A DNA stretch of 64,000 nt from the NCBI GenBank assembly GCA_947247005.1, contig OX365955.1, forward strand, positions 47,533,822 to 47,597,821, given 5' to 3'. Below are positions 51,401 through 63,562 of the stretch, piece after piece. Within the stretch, counting starts at the first letter, position 1. Each line of letters starts with the position of its first letter. Below the pieces are notes generated by a model. That model was not told the DNA's origin. It searched no databases and saw only the letters and a list, made by a program, of their open reading frames with translations. Source of the stretch: Spisula solida. Lineage: Eukaryota; Mollusca; Bivalvia; Venerida; Mactridae. Made by a program: the position numbers and the translations under genes.

Positions 51401-53364
51401 CCTTGCTTGTCGGCATTTTTTCGTAAAGGCTTACCCGAGTCTCGTTTTGGAAATATTCGGTCAAATAGAGTATTTCTGAATCCTTTATCAAATTTTACTT
51501 TTCTGATTGAATCGTTGTTATAAGCGTTCATCAGTTCTTGTGCTGTTGTGTACGGACCTTGGTTAAGATAATGGAAGTCATACGTGTACCATTCTGATAC
51601 ATTTGTACCTGCGTTTTGAACGGAACCGCTCAATGGAAGAATGTGTATAAGGTCAAGGTCATACGGCGTGCCGAATCCAGTGAAAGCGATGCCCCATCTG
51701 AAATAGTGTATATATACACAGTAATTGTATTATAAAATAGTTTGATTAGATTCCGAGTTGACGTGGTTATTATAGTTGATAAATATACTCAGAACATTTA
51801 AAAACTAATAGTGAAGATTTTGAAGTTAAGCCGACTAATATATATAATTTTTGTCCATTTTGTACACGAAGTATTGCAGGTATAGTCAAATAATACATCC
51901 ATTAAAATGGTACTTAACAAGCATTTCCCACGGCCAAGAACTATGCAGTTTTGATGGCCTGATAATACATGTATAGTAGTTCCTATTGTAAATCATATAA
52001 ATACTACATACTTTGTTCATCATATAGGCTACTCGTTAACCATGGTTATCAAGCAGATCTAGGATTATATGATTTCAATACTGACCACATGACGTAACTG
52101 GAGAAAAATGCAGAGAGTATGCGATTGCGTGTTCTTGACATTCTAAGAAAAATATGTTTATATTATGATAGATACTCACACGGTTAGGTAAGCTCTTGTA
52201 TAGTCGACGTTATAGAGCAAAGGGAACAAAATTAAGTTAGATGTAGACTAATGTGACTCTGTTGGCGCATGTTGCTATTGGTACGTTTGCCAAATGTTCA
52301 TTTAGATACCAACCACTTCGCTAAATACCTCGAATTGTTGGTAATCGTTTGTTACAAACAACTAGAAGCATTATAGCAGTTCTGAGTTGCCATTAGTATA
52401 CTCGGTATACTTGTAGCAGCTAATGAAGCAGTCGATGCTGGATATTACAAAGCTAGGGTGTCACAAAGAGCTACTGAAATGTCGGTCTGGGAAGGCAGCA
52501 CTTAACAGAAACCTACCTCGTTCTTCGTTCTGTCCCGCTTGTACTCGGTGGTCCGTTCAGAAAATTGACATAAAAGTCATCATTATCGAGCGTAGCCCCA
52601 TCAAAACTTTCACTTATTAAAGGTGCCAAGATTTTCAGGTCTGGACGAAGAAGATTCATCATTGCTGGCTGCTCAATGCCATCGTATGGTCTACTGTTAA
52701 AATGAATGTCTCCGGGTTGAAGTAGTGCTTTTGCTGACATAGTGTTCTTGTTGAGAGGGCCGACTTTATACTCCATGACGTCAGGAGGGACCGCCGCTCC
52801 GCGCTGTACCGTCACAGTAGCGTATCGATCTGGTTTTACACCATTCCCATCCAGATATTCGAGTGCTTCGGCTTTGTTCGGAGGTTGAATGACTTGGTAT
52901 ATAATAAAACTCTGCGATAAGTCCGTAGGTGGATCAAGAGTTGTTATGACACCGTTATCCAACAAAAACCCAGCAACTTTATTCATTTCTACCTTGGTCA
53001 AGGGAGAATAAACGTAATTTTCGTACTTGGTGTCTTTAACAGGATTTTCAAAAGGACAATCATTAGGTTTCCTTACACGACCGGATGTTGCTGATTGCGT
53101 TGTAGCGGAAGGTTGTTTTGTCGTCTGTGCACGATTTCCGGCCTGTTGGTTATTGACACATACTACAGTCTCCTTGTCGTCAGGTCCCCCATGGTAAGCA
53201 TAGACTCCGATCACGATTCCACCAGCAACACCGAGTCCAAACACTACTACAGCTAACAACTGTACACCACAAACACTACTAAAACTGCGTCGCGGTTTTT
53301 CAGATTTATTGTTCTTTAATTTGTCTGACATGCTGTCTATAGCGTATGCGCTATTTTGCGCCAT
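48439..53364 (-). CDS. Copper/topaquinone amine oxidase, membrane-anchored, 3 exons, 829 aa
   Basis: Primary-amine oxidase: deaminates amines to aldehyde, hydrogen peroxide and ammonia, using copper and a topaquinone made from its own tyrosine. Exons on the minus strand: 53364-52517, 51697-50457, 48839-48439; phases 2 and 1; 2490 nt with TAA. Residues 31-57 are one hydrophobic segment after a basic N-terminus, indicating a type II anchor with the enzyme outside the cell. Ser/Thr/Gln-rich stalk about 75-100. The cofactor motif is NYDY with Tyr540. Copper ligands are His597 and His599 (VHDH) and His769 (GFLHIP...ED). The likely catalytic base is Asp456 (YADATY). Cys476 lies in DCP. Asp456-Tyr540 spacing (84) fits animal AOC enzymes. 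The ATG chosen is the first in frame; all catalytic residues are present, so the gene looks functional. Substrate preference cannot be read from sequence. Only three exons is compact compared with the receptor genes. Confidence 0.95.
49219..49852. repeat. 22 bp minisatellite, about 29 copies
   Basis: Unit CACACTACTTGACATCATACGT repeated at exactly 22 bp from about 49219, with CACTCTACTT, CACATTACTT and ATAGGT variants. Each unit boundary forms the near-palindrome TGACATCATACGTCA. Located in the second intron of the amine oxidase gene. Confidence 0.96.
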
Positions 53365-55034
53365 TGTCAATGTCTTAGTTTAATTCAATTTGAATATCAA
53401 TTGCGCAATCCTCACTGTAGGTTTAGAATAAATCATTCATTTGAAAAACAGTTTGATAACGTTATTGGTGTACTGATCCGCTCAGCAGTGATAATCGTTG
53501 CTCCGCGGTCATTTATTCTCTAAGATTATGACTCAATACGTCAGCCTTGCCAACCTGTTTATGTTCAGGTTTTGTTATAAAGACACCGCCACAAATTCTA
53601 GCATTCCTTTGTTTCCTCTAAATCAAACTTCAACAATACATTTAAATATATACAAGTTGAACGATATCTCGTCCTCCACGTGTAACCCTCACCGTGTATC
53701 TAATGTTTTAACAAATAAGTGTGTTACATCAAAGTGAATGAAGCGAGCGTATCAAACATCTTAATGATAGAAAATGGTCGTAAGTCATTAAACTGATAAG
53801 TTATTAAAATTTAATCTGTATACATTCGTTAATACCACTCTACCCAAATATGCCGTAATGACAGACCTGTCACTGTGCATATCACGGTCGTACCTTAGAC
53901 TACAAGTGACAGTAGACTAGCTTCGGATGTAGAAATAAAATAAGTGCTGCATTTGTACACTGGGCATGCTTGTTATGATCTGCGAAACTGTTACTATATA
54001 AGCAGCCAGACGTGATGTGGACCAAGGCGGGCCGTGATGTGGATCATGGCGGGCCGTGATGTGGACCATGGCGGGCCGTGATGTAGACCATGGCGGGCTG
54101 TGATGTGGACCATGTCGGGCCAATCTAGTACATTGTATAGCATGTCTATATATTGTAAAATATGAAAAAATCAGACATTTCGCAAATACACCTGTACAAA
54201 AGTACCAGTTTTTTGCTATATAATTTTATGCTATTTCATGGAGTGACAGGCAAATGAAAACCACCGTTAAAATAGTGACATAGTAAATTACTAACAAACT
54301 CTAAATGACGAGAAAGCTTTTTTAAATTTATTAATTTCTGATATATGGAATGTATGTTATAATATTAGTCACCCTATATGGAAGATTTGTAGTTTCATTA
54401 TTTTATGAACACCAAGCGTTTGTTTTAAGAACTTGCAATGAAGTATTAGATGACCAGGGTATTGTTTTATCAAAGCTCCCTACGAATTTTTTAAAGTTAC
54501 GAACAAAATTAAAGTCTTTTATAATTCTATAACAAATGCAAATTGGTGACGGATAATGTTAGAAGAGGTTCAATAACTGAATTATCATTTAAATAATAGG
54601 TATTTCATACCCCTTTACTGCACTTCCTAATTCTAAACAAATTATAATGAATTTAAATTTGATAGTAAGTTTTCGATTCTCGTGTTTTGATAAAAAAAAC
54701 CCCATAGCTCAAAGTCCTCAAAATGAGCTTTTATGAGAGAGGGATAAAAGGAGCCCGTTATTTCTCGTGCGTCGGGCATCACGGGGTCGAAACGTAGATT
54801 TAAAGAGTAAAAACCCTTTAAATGACATTTCTCCTAAACCATGAACGACCGAAATACTTTTAGTCAAACAGGACAAGAGTGATGAAAGATGGAGAATTGT
54901 CCATTCCGGGGGAATAATGAGGTCTCCTAAGACATTTGTTGAAATGCTTAATCCAGTTACTTACATATTTCTTGTATACATGTAATCTATTTTGAAGTGT
55001 GATTTTATTCCATAGGGAATTGTTTATAAGAACC
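53365..55034. other. Intergenic, upstream of the amine oxidase
   Basis: Contains the presumed promoter of the minus-strand amine oxidase but no recognisable core element. Apart from the 22 bp array at 54008-54120 nothing else could be supported. Confidence 0.4.
54008..54120. repeat. 22 bp GC-rich minisatellite, 5 copies
   Basis: Five copies of CGTGATGTGGACCATGGCGGGC with small changes (GACCAAGG, GATCATGG, GTAGACC, ATGTCGGGC). Markedly more GC-rich than the surrounding sequence. Confidence 0.9.
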
Positions 55035-55351
55035 ACTCTTATATTTTACTCTTCATTTATTAACGTTTCGGCCTGAGCCTTTCTCAAAATAAACAAACAA
55101 AAAGTTTTTGTCTACATTATACAGGCATCAATGTCAGCCATTTTGTAATCAATGGCACAAAACAGGAAATGACGTCATGAAATAACAATTACACCAAAAC
55201 GTCACACAACGTTACGTCACAAAAAACAGGATATGACGTCATAACAAAAGTACGCCAACAGGACTCATGGCATTAAGTTAAACTTTTGTTTGTTTATTTT
55301 GAGAAAGGCTCAGGCCGAAACGTTAATAAATGAAGAGTAAAATATAAGAGT
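55035..55351. mobile_element. MITE-like element with about 72 bp inverted arms
   Basis: The left arm 55035-55107 and right arm 55280-55351 are almost perfect reverse complements and enclose a 172 bp centre. Arms include GGCCTGAGCCTTTCTCAAAA and, inverted, GAGAAAGGCTCAGGCCGAAA. The centre holds two perfect TGACGTCA octamers. No open frame, so non-autonomous. A repeat of TATTTTGAAGTG lies just outside each end, though not at equal distance. Confidence 0.8.
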
Positions 55352-55496
55352 ATTTTGAAGTGGTTTGATATTTTGAAAAAAGCTATTACCGGAACGTCAA
55401 AAATAAACGAGTATTAACTAGCTGTATTAACTTAATAAGTGGTATCAATGGTAGCACATGTACGTCGATATACAAGAGCCGACGATATAGAGGATA

Positions 55497-55645
55497 TTTG
55501 TTGATTTTGGTGTAAGATCGAATTTTATTTCACCGAGTGATCACAGAAAATCAATATTTTCACGAGTGGCGTAGCCACGAGTGAAAATGTAATTTTCTGT
55601 GATCACGAGTGAAATAAAATTGATCTTACACCAAATATCAACAAA
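55497..55645. mobile_element. Near-palindromic hairpin element
   Basis: Imperfect palindrome of about 150 bp centred near 55571 (AGTGGCGTAGCCACG). Arms share GGTGTAAGATC, TTTTATTTCAC and GTGATCACAGAAAAT. Foldback MITE-like; non-coding. Confidence 0.8.
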
Positions 55646-57400
55646 TTTTCTGTTTATTATATGCCTCAATTCCTCTTAAATATGTGCCGTTATTGGCTAA
55701 ATTGGAAAAATCACGTCGAAATTAGAACGTCACGACGTGATAATTATGACGTCATGATGACGTAACGCATATTTTAAAGTCCGACGCCGTTGACGTTACG
55801 TTTCTTTTTCTGCATGATACTGGAACCAGCTTCTAAAACAGTGAAAATAACAAAGTGGTAATTTCACTGTTATTTTCACTGTTTATTTCACTGAAAAATC
55901 TCCATAATCCATTGAAAGCAAATAATAAAATATAATCTATAAAGTCAAAATGCCAGTGGTACCAGGTGAGCAATACATGTACAGGACCATCTTGGTCATT
56001 TTGTTTCATTATCGGGTGAAGTATGAGCTAATCCAATGAATCATGTTATGTATTAAATTAATCTTGGAAGTCCAGATCACATAGTGCAGTATTTGACCTA
56101 TAATAAATTGTATCAAAATTCAGAACATAGAGATAATAGCTATTCAATCATTTATCGCGAAAGGATAACTGTATCACGCTTACTTAGGTTTTGTCAGGTT
56201 GACAATTCTTCTTGCTTCGGTCCTGGATTTTGCAAATCATTCAAAATGATAATGAACAATCGAGCAGGGAAGGCAGCACTCTGACCAAGTACAGTGTGAT
56301 AAAGAAATAACTTTAACATGATTAAATGAGAATATGAGTCCGGTCTCGATTACGGAATTGGTTTGACACTTTTAGTTGTTGAAAATTGTAAACTTAAGGC
56401 TTGATATACATCATAAGAGCTTTGATGTTTAGTCCGTTACACTATATACGGTCCCCTATGAACACGTGGAGCGACATGACAGTCAGGACTACGGGTTTCT
56501 TTATACATGCACTTATATTTAACACTTTACTCTTATTAATGTACTTATTATTTTTCTAGGACAAGTGTTCTGATTTCACAATCAGTCACCAAGGTCATTC
56601 AAGAGTAACCGATATTCAGGGGCAAATAATTAGGTCTCTAACAGCACTGATTATGTCCTAGAATAACCCCGTTATCTCTGACGTACACATCATTATAACA
56701 GGCACAAAAGTCTTAAAGGCAGATTTTCGTACTCTTTTTTATCTTTTGTTTATTAACATAATTACGGTAAATAAATTACACATTAATATCTTTTTACGAG
56801 TTTAATCTTTCCATTTTGCTATTGTGACGTTTCTCAAAAGACAATACTGCAGTCTGCAAATCATGATTGTGCCACTAACAAGTACTTTAGCATGTACTAA
56901 CTCGACAAAAATATACGTATTGACCGCACGTGTTTCACTTGTTTCACGAAACATCAAATAATACATTTCTCTATTATTATAATTATTAAAGTATTCTTAT
57001 ATTTCGATCACAATTTCAAATAACCACTTTTTCAGGGATATCTTCTAACCAATCAGTTATAATTCTAGGCCTTCTTAAATTACACTGAATGTTTTGTCTT
57101 GCCATTTTGCACTGGACCGTTATGATTGTTGTAATACATATTGACATAGACGTTTGAAACAATCGATTGGGGGTTTCAATAGACACAGCCGAACAAGTGA
57201 CACAATAAAAATATCTAAAGTAAAACAATACTCGGAAAATATTACCGATTACCAAACGCTTGATTGTGATCACATAGTATTCGTACAAGGTCACAGCGAT
57301 TTTTCTAATTTATATTTTCACAAATGGATCAAATGTACATTTTTGTGACCTTTTGTTAAATAGTGTCTCATTTGATTGTCAGTATATCAAAAATTGTTTA
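55646..57400. other. Intergenic, no gene seen
   Basis: No exon, RNA gene or element could be supported across this 1.75 kb. Open frames are short and lack flanking splice sites or recognisable domains. Confidence 0.45.
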
Positions 57401-57668
57401 TATGATTGTCTGATGATCTGAAACTTACAAGAAATGTATATGATTGTCTGATGATCTGAAACTTACAAGAAATGTATATGATTGTCTGATGATCTGAAAC
57501 TTACAGGAAATGTATATGATTGTCTGATGATCTGAAACTTACAGGAAATGTATATGATTGTCTGATGATCTGAAACTTACAGGAAATGTATATGATTGTC
57601 TGATGATCTGAAACTTACAGGAAATGTATATGATTGTCTGATGATCTGAAACTTACAGGAAATGTATA
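57401..57668. repeat. 38 bp minisatellite, 7 copies
   Basis: Units starting TATGATTGTCTGATGATCTG recur every 38 bases (57401, 57439, 57477, 57515, 57553, 57591, 57629). The last unit runs directly into the palindrome at 57672. Confidence 0.95.
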
Positions 57669-57671
57669 TAG

Positions 57672-57812
57672 AGAAACTCGGGTCACTGTCCGGTGAGAAC
57701 AATGTTATCAGGCGAGGTGATATCGTCCGGGTGGCGAGCCTTTGGCGAGTCACCCCGGACGATATCGCCGAGTCTGATAACATTGTTCGATCCGGACAGT
57801 GACCCGAGTTTC
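57672..57812. mobile_element. GC-richer palindromic element
   Basis: Arms AGAAACTCGGGTCACTGTCC ... and its reverse complement at 57793-57812 extend inward through AACAATGTTATCAG and GATATCGTCC to a centre at GCCTTTGGC. About 140 bp with imperfect arms of about 65 bases. Foldback MITE-like, non-coding. Confidence 0.8.
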
Positions 57813-59158
57813 TATTTATCATGCAACCAGCACCACGGAACAAGTAAGAGGCGTAATTCCTCATTTTTTAAAGTTACAACCGAGTTGTGGGTTTTAGTAG
57901 ATCCAGTAAACCCGCCGATTAACACAATTCAATGTGCTTCCGCGAAACAAAATAGTTCTCAATTCTACGCTGCTTAACAAAAGAAATATTAAAAAATAAA
58001 ATATTTCAACTATATATTCAGAAAGGGAAATCTTAGTAAATGGTATTACCAAATAACTACATTGTGTCATAATAGTAGAATAAAATTTCGCTCATGAATT
58101 TATGAAGTTTTTTTAATGAATCATCAATGACGTACGTGTGTGAACAAGGTCGTTTACTACGTCATAAATCCTTCTGTTATTCTTAACAATGCCTTGGAAT
58201 AAATATAAACATGGACTATGTGAAACACTGGGTTGTTTGCGGTAACTATCAGTGCAAAATTGAATTCCGGACGGGGGAAATAACTTCAAGAATGAACAGT
58301 TTATACAAGCTTACTCGTCTTAGTCAAGTTGGTGGGTGGAGAATGGCAGTAGGGAGACCTCAATGCTTGGAAAATCGATGGAAATAGAATATGGTAAGAC
58401 ATTGATCTTGTTGAAGAGCCTATTATACTTTTTTATGTTTTACCTATGTATGAACCATATGTACACTGAATCTAACAATAATTTAACTGACCCACTTAGT
58501 CTTAAGATTCGCCAAAAATGTCCGACTTTTTTCATTTTCAATGATTTTGTATGCGCATCGTATCGAGTCTTCAAATGAGTTCAAAATTGCATTTTATCCA
58601 GTGTATTTGATGTGGAACCGTTGTCTATGCATACTCTTTATGTTTATTTATCTTTGATGATCCTATGCCAGTGGATTTATGTGAGTTTATTGTTTTTTTC
58701 AGGGCCTTTCCCAAACGATTGATCCGTGGATGACCCGTATGAATTCAAGAAAAAATACACTGGCGTAGCCCTACATGGCGAAGAAATATTGCTGATGTTG
58801 GTTGTAAATCTAAACTTTGAATAAATATTAGCTATCAAATGTATATTTTTGTAGTTTTCAATAATATGTAGGTCAATTTTAGACGGAATGAGAAATGGGA
58901 AAATAGTCCGTGATTTGTGGGCGGAGCCAAAAAGTGTTCTCAGGCTACTAGCAGCCTATTGACCTGAGAACACATACTGTTCTCAGGTCATGTGTTATCA
59001 GGCAGTTACCATGGCAGTTGCATGATAAATGACATACGTAATACACGTAACATATAATTCTGGAAGTTTTAAGATAAAACATGCTGTCTAAACTTCTAAG
59101 AAAGTCTTACAAAAAATGTAATTGATCAGTTAGAAAAGCCTGTCAGTGTACATGTTAA
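57813..59158. other. Intergenic with a small inverted-repeat cluster
   Basis: No gene supported. TGTTCTCAGG (58935-58944) is inverted at 58963-58972 and repeated directly at 58978-58987, near another short inverted pair around a CCATGG core. This may be the remains of a foldback element. Confidence 0.45.
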
Positions 59159-59372
59159 GCCTTGGTCCCACTGTGGAATTCCTCATCGGCGATGTCCTCC
59201 CGATATCTTCCAATACCACCCGATTCATCACGATTCCGTCCTATATCATAAATTGTCTCATGACTTCCCCAAAGCTTTACCTAGACCACAATGGACCTGT
59301 TCCCGATGTGCTGAAAACTCATTCATTTAAATCGGGAGTACACCGCTCAGTGGGACCAATGCTCAACATAGT
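59159..59372. mobile_element. Short MITE-like element, TIR TTGGTCCCACTG
   Basis: TTGGTCCCACTG at 59162-59173 is exactly inverted at 59348-59359, giving an element of about 200 bp. Its left half resembles the intronic fragment at 8645-8760. No coding capacity. Confidence 0.65.
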
Positions 59373-60421
59373 GTGCGTTTTGTCTTTCTCATAATGAACA
59401 ACTATTACACTCGTCTGATTTAACATTACGCCGATAATCTTCATGGGCTAATTATTTGTATTATTGAATAAATATGACAAATAAGAAGTTGATATTTCAG
59501 TGTTTCATCAGTTAGCCTAATTATATCTCAGTAGTATATGTATGTATGGTAACGTTGATCATGCCGTATAAAAAGATGTACGCATGATTGTGTTATTATT
59601 TACAAACAGATTACAGTAACTTTTATCACTCTTGTTTTATCTTATCCAAGCATGTTCCCTGTCCTTGGTATGTGATAAACTGATACATTGATACATAGGG
59701 ATGGTGGGAATGTAGTATCAGTATAATTTGCGTTGAATTAAATCTATTCCGGAACGAAGAACGAAACAAATTTTAATCGTCAGTTCTCAATACAATATGC
59801 ATCTGTACACCAAACACCTACCTTACAGTTCATACCCTGTTTTAATTATGGTATCTAAAAGCAGGCAGATGGCCACTACAACCACATTGGGTCTAAAAAG
59901 GCTGACAATTCCAATCCGTTTGTCGTCCGATTATCGGATGGCATGTTTGGTTGTTGTTGTTTTTTGCTAATCGGGCCAGCAGTGGGACGATAATTGAGTC
60001 AACGTGGCACTGTTAGACATAATTAAGGCGTTTCTATAGGACAAAGGGATGTGTCGGTCGCCCCCATGCACTGTAGATGTCTGCCCATGACATAATCGTA
60101 AGGTTATCGTCGGAACATCGGCGGCGTTTGATGTGAAAACGATACCTAGACATCGGATACACAGACGTTGTCCGGCGTCCGGTTGATATGTGACCAGAGT
60201 ACAATTGAGATTATCACTAGCGTATCAATTTCATGTTCTGCAAAAATATACTATTAACTATTCACGAATACCTCATGTAATACAGTAATACAACATGTTA
60301 AATGTTATTGAAGAAAACAGTGAAATGCATATACCTGTAGTCATACTGTAAAACGTGAACGTTTGATGTAATCATGTGTACACACATTATTCAAGAGTTT
60401 TTAAATTAGATTATAGTGAAC
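59373..60421. other. Upstream flank of the SLC19 gene
   Basis: No gene supported. Around 59930-60180 there are CGATTATCGGATGGCAT-type words similar to 6510-6780, suggesting decayed copies of one dispersed repeat. Should include the SLC19 promoter, but no core element is evident. Confidence 0.4.
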
Positions 60422-63400
60422 ATGTTAAACTGGAAACTATTATGTTGTATAGTATGCTGTTTTGGATTCTTCAAGAATCTGCGTCCGTCAGAAGCTTACT
60501 TGACAGCATATCTTACTGGACCATGGAAAAATCTCACGGAAACGGAAGTGAATAATGAAGTATATCCATGGTGGACTTATTCCTATCTGATCTGGTTGGT
60601 ACCCATGTTCTTGTTGACGGACTTATTACGTTATAAGCCGGTACTCATTCTCGATGGGTTCGCCTACATCTTAACATGGGTACTACTTCTTTGGGCGCAA
60701 GGAGTTCCGGCTATGAAAGTAATGCAAGTCACGTTTGGATTGGCTACAGCCGGTGAAATTGGTTATAATTCATATCTCTACGCTTCAGTATCAAAATCGC
60801 ACTATCAGAAAGTTGCCAGTTTTACTAAAGCCGCGACATTGTTAGGATCGTTCGTGGCCTATCTATGTGGACAATTGTTTGTTTCATTCAATGTGTTAGA
60901 TTTTTATCAGTTAAATATATTTTCTTTCATCAGTGTCATAATTGCTTTAACCATTTCAATAATAATTCCGCGAGCCGAATATTCGGAACTATTTAATCCT
61001 CGACCAATCGAAGAGGCTTCCGGTAGCGAAACAAACAAGTATGAAAACCAAAGTCATCCAAAAACAATAAAGCACATCGCTTACTTCCTGTATACAGAAG
61101 TAAAGAGTATATATTCTAACAAAGGTATTTTGATTTGGTCTATTTGGTGGGCGTTCGCGTCGTGTGGCAATTTTCAGATTGGTAACTACATACAGAACCT
61201 ATGGCATGTACTGACGCCATTTAAACACGACCAGAAACAACGAAGTCTTTATAATGGCGCCGTGGGAGCTGCTGGTACCCTATTTAGTAAGTAAAAAATC
61301 ATAAATTATCTTTATAATGGCGCCGTGGTAGCTGCTGGTACCTTATTTAGTAAGTAAACAATCATTAATTATCTTTATAATGGCGTCATGGAAGCTGCTG
61401 GTACCTTATTTAGTAAGTAAACAATCATTAATTATCTTTATAATGGCGTCATGGAAGCTGCTGGTACCTTATTTAGTAAGTAAACAATCATTAATTATCT
61501 TTATAATGGCGTCATGGAAGCTGCTGGTACCCTATTTAGTAAGTAAACAATCATAAATTATCTTTATAATGGCGCCGTGGTAGCTGCTGGTACCTTATTT
61601 AGTAAGTAAACAATCATTAATTATCTTTATAATGGCGCCGTGGTAGCTGCTGGTACCTTATTTAGTAAGTAAACAATCATTAATTATCTTTATAATGGCG
61701 TCATGGAAGCTGCTGGTACCTTATTTAGTAAGTAAACAATCATTAATTATCTTTATAATGGCGTCATGGAAGCTGCTCGTACCCTATTTAGTAAGTAAAA
61801 AATCATAAATTATCTTTATAATGGCGCCGTGGTAGCTGCTGGTACCTTATTTAGTAAGTAAACAATCATTAATTATCTTTATAATGGCGTCATGGAAGCT
61901 GCTGGTACCTTATTTAGTAAGTAAACAATCATTAATTATCTTTATAATGGCGTCATGGAAGCTGCTGGTACCCTATTTAGTAAGTAAACAATCATAAATT
62001 ATCTTTATAATGGCGCCGTGGAAGCTGCTGGTACCCTATTTAGTAAGTAAACAATCATAAATTTTCTTTATAATGGCGTCATGGAAGCTGCTGGTACCCT
62101 ATTTAGTAAGTAAACAATCATTAATTATCTTTATATTGGCGCCGTGGAAGATGCTGGTACCTTATTTAGTAAGTAAACAATCATAAATCATGTTATGTGC
62201 TATTAATGCCTTGTGATTTTAATACTCGACTTTTATTAATTTATCAATTTATTTCTATATAACTTCCATAATGTCTCTGGGTTAGTCGTTCAATTATGCT
62301 CAAATAAACCGTCAAATATTACTCACTTGTTATATTGGAATTGCGTCACTCAATATGTGTCTGTCACATGTGACTTAAAAAGTATGGGCCGGGACACTTT
62401 GCGGTTAGTTTTGTGAATGTACAGATACTATATAAGCTGGAATGATCCTGTGAATGTCCAGATACTATATAAACTGGAATGATCCTGTGAATGTACAGAT
62501 ACTATATAAGCTGGAATGATCCTGTGAATGTACAGATACTATATAAGCTGGAATGATCATGTGAATGTACAGATACTATATAAGCTGGAATGATCCTGTG
62601 AATGTACAGATACTATATAAGCTGGAATGATCCTGTGAATGTACAGATACTATATAAGCTGGAATGATCCTGTGAATGTACAGATACTATATAAGCTGGA
62701 ATGATCCTGTGAATGTACAGATACTATATAAGCTGGAATGATCCTGTGAATGTACAGATACTATATAAGCTGGAATGATCCTGTGAATGTACAGATACTA
62801 TATAAGCTGGAATGATCCTGTGAATGTACAGATACTATATAAGCTGGAATGATCCTGTAAATGACAGATACTATATAAGCTGGAATGATCCTGTGAATGA
62901 CAGATACTATATAAGCTGGAATGATCCTGTGAATGTACAGATACTATATAAGCTGGAATGATCCTGTGAATGTACAGATACTATATAAGCTGGAATGATC
63001 CTGTGAATGTACAGATACTATATAAGCTGGAATGATCCTGTGAATGTACAGATACTATATAAGCTGGAATGATCCTGTGAATGTACAGATACAATATAAG
63101 CTGGAATGATCCTGTGAATGTACAGATACTATATAAGCTGGAATGATCCTGTGAATGTACAGATACTATATAAGCTGGAATGATCCTGTGAATGACAGAT
63201 ACTATATAAGCTGGAATGATCCTGTGAATGTACAGATACAATATAAGCTGGAATGATCCTGTGAATGTACAGATACTATATAAGCTGGAATGATCCTTCA
63301 GCACGGTTATGACCCTAGTTAGAAAAGCCAGGTTTCGATAAATATTTTCATGTTTTTATTTAGGTTCTGGCAGTGTTTTGCTGGTCGGATTCTTACCCAT

Positions 63401-63562
63401 CGACTGGTCAGTACGTGGAAGGTGTGAATTATTCATGTGCATAGTCTGTGGTGTGAACTCCATCCTGTTGTTCATTATGGCGAAAACAACAAGTATATGG
63501 GTGTGTTATGTCTTGTATGATATGTTCGGAGCCTCATATCAGGTGGTCATCACCATAGCATC
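60422..63562 (+). CDS. SLC19 family folate/thiamine transporter, 5' part (two exons seen)
   Basis: Major-facilitator carrier of the SLC19 family, whose known members take up reduced folate or thiamine across the plasma membrane. Exon 60422-61286 (288 codons, ending phase 1) and exon 63364-63562 (phase 1 to 2); the rest lies beyond the window. The start is the first in-frame ATG. Family hallmarks: RPSEAYLTAYLTGPWKNLT near residue 21-39 with a glycosylation sequon at Asn37, YPWWTYSYLIWLVPMFLLTD, LLRYKPVLILDG, GEIGYNSYLYASVSKSHYQK and, at the exon junction, LYNGAVGAAGTLFS then a segment like the seventh helix (VLLVGFLPIDW). At least eight hydrophobic segments are visible. The intron carries a minisatellite made from the end of the first exon and its donor, then a 37 bp array. 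Folate versus thiamine specificity is not resolved. Confidence 0.92.
61245..62190 (+). repeat. 63 bp minisatellite, about 15 copies, made of exon end plus 5' splice site
   Basis: The first unit contains the real end of SLC19 exon 1 (TTTATAATGGCGCCGTGG ... CTATTTA) and its donor GTAAGTAAA. The unit then repeats every 63 bp (ATAATGG at 61251, 61314, 61377 and onward) to about 62190. Nearly every copy keeps the donor-like ATTTA|GTAAGT. Variants alternate GGCGCCGTGGTAG and GGCGTCATGGAAG. The first intronic bases contain an in-frame TAA, so downstream donors would give a truncated product. Confidence 0.96.
62413..63298. repeat. 37 bp minisatellite, about 24 copies
   Basis: Unit starting GTGAATGTACAGATACTATA and continuing TAAGCTGGAATGATCCT, period 37, with a few copies shortened by two bases (GAATGACAG) and a TACAATATAAG variant. 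Each unit carries TATATAAG. It occupies the same SLC19 intron as the 63 bp array and stops about 65 bases before the next exon. Confidence 0.96.

Noticed and set aside
62981..63304. 107-codon minus-strand open frame (HSQDHSSLYSICTFTG repeats)
   Set aside because: Produced by the 37 bp array in the SLC19 intron.
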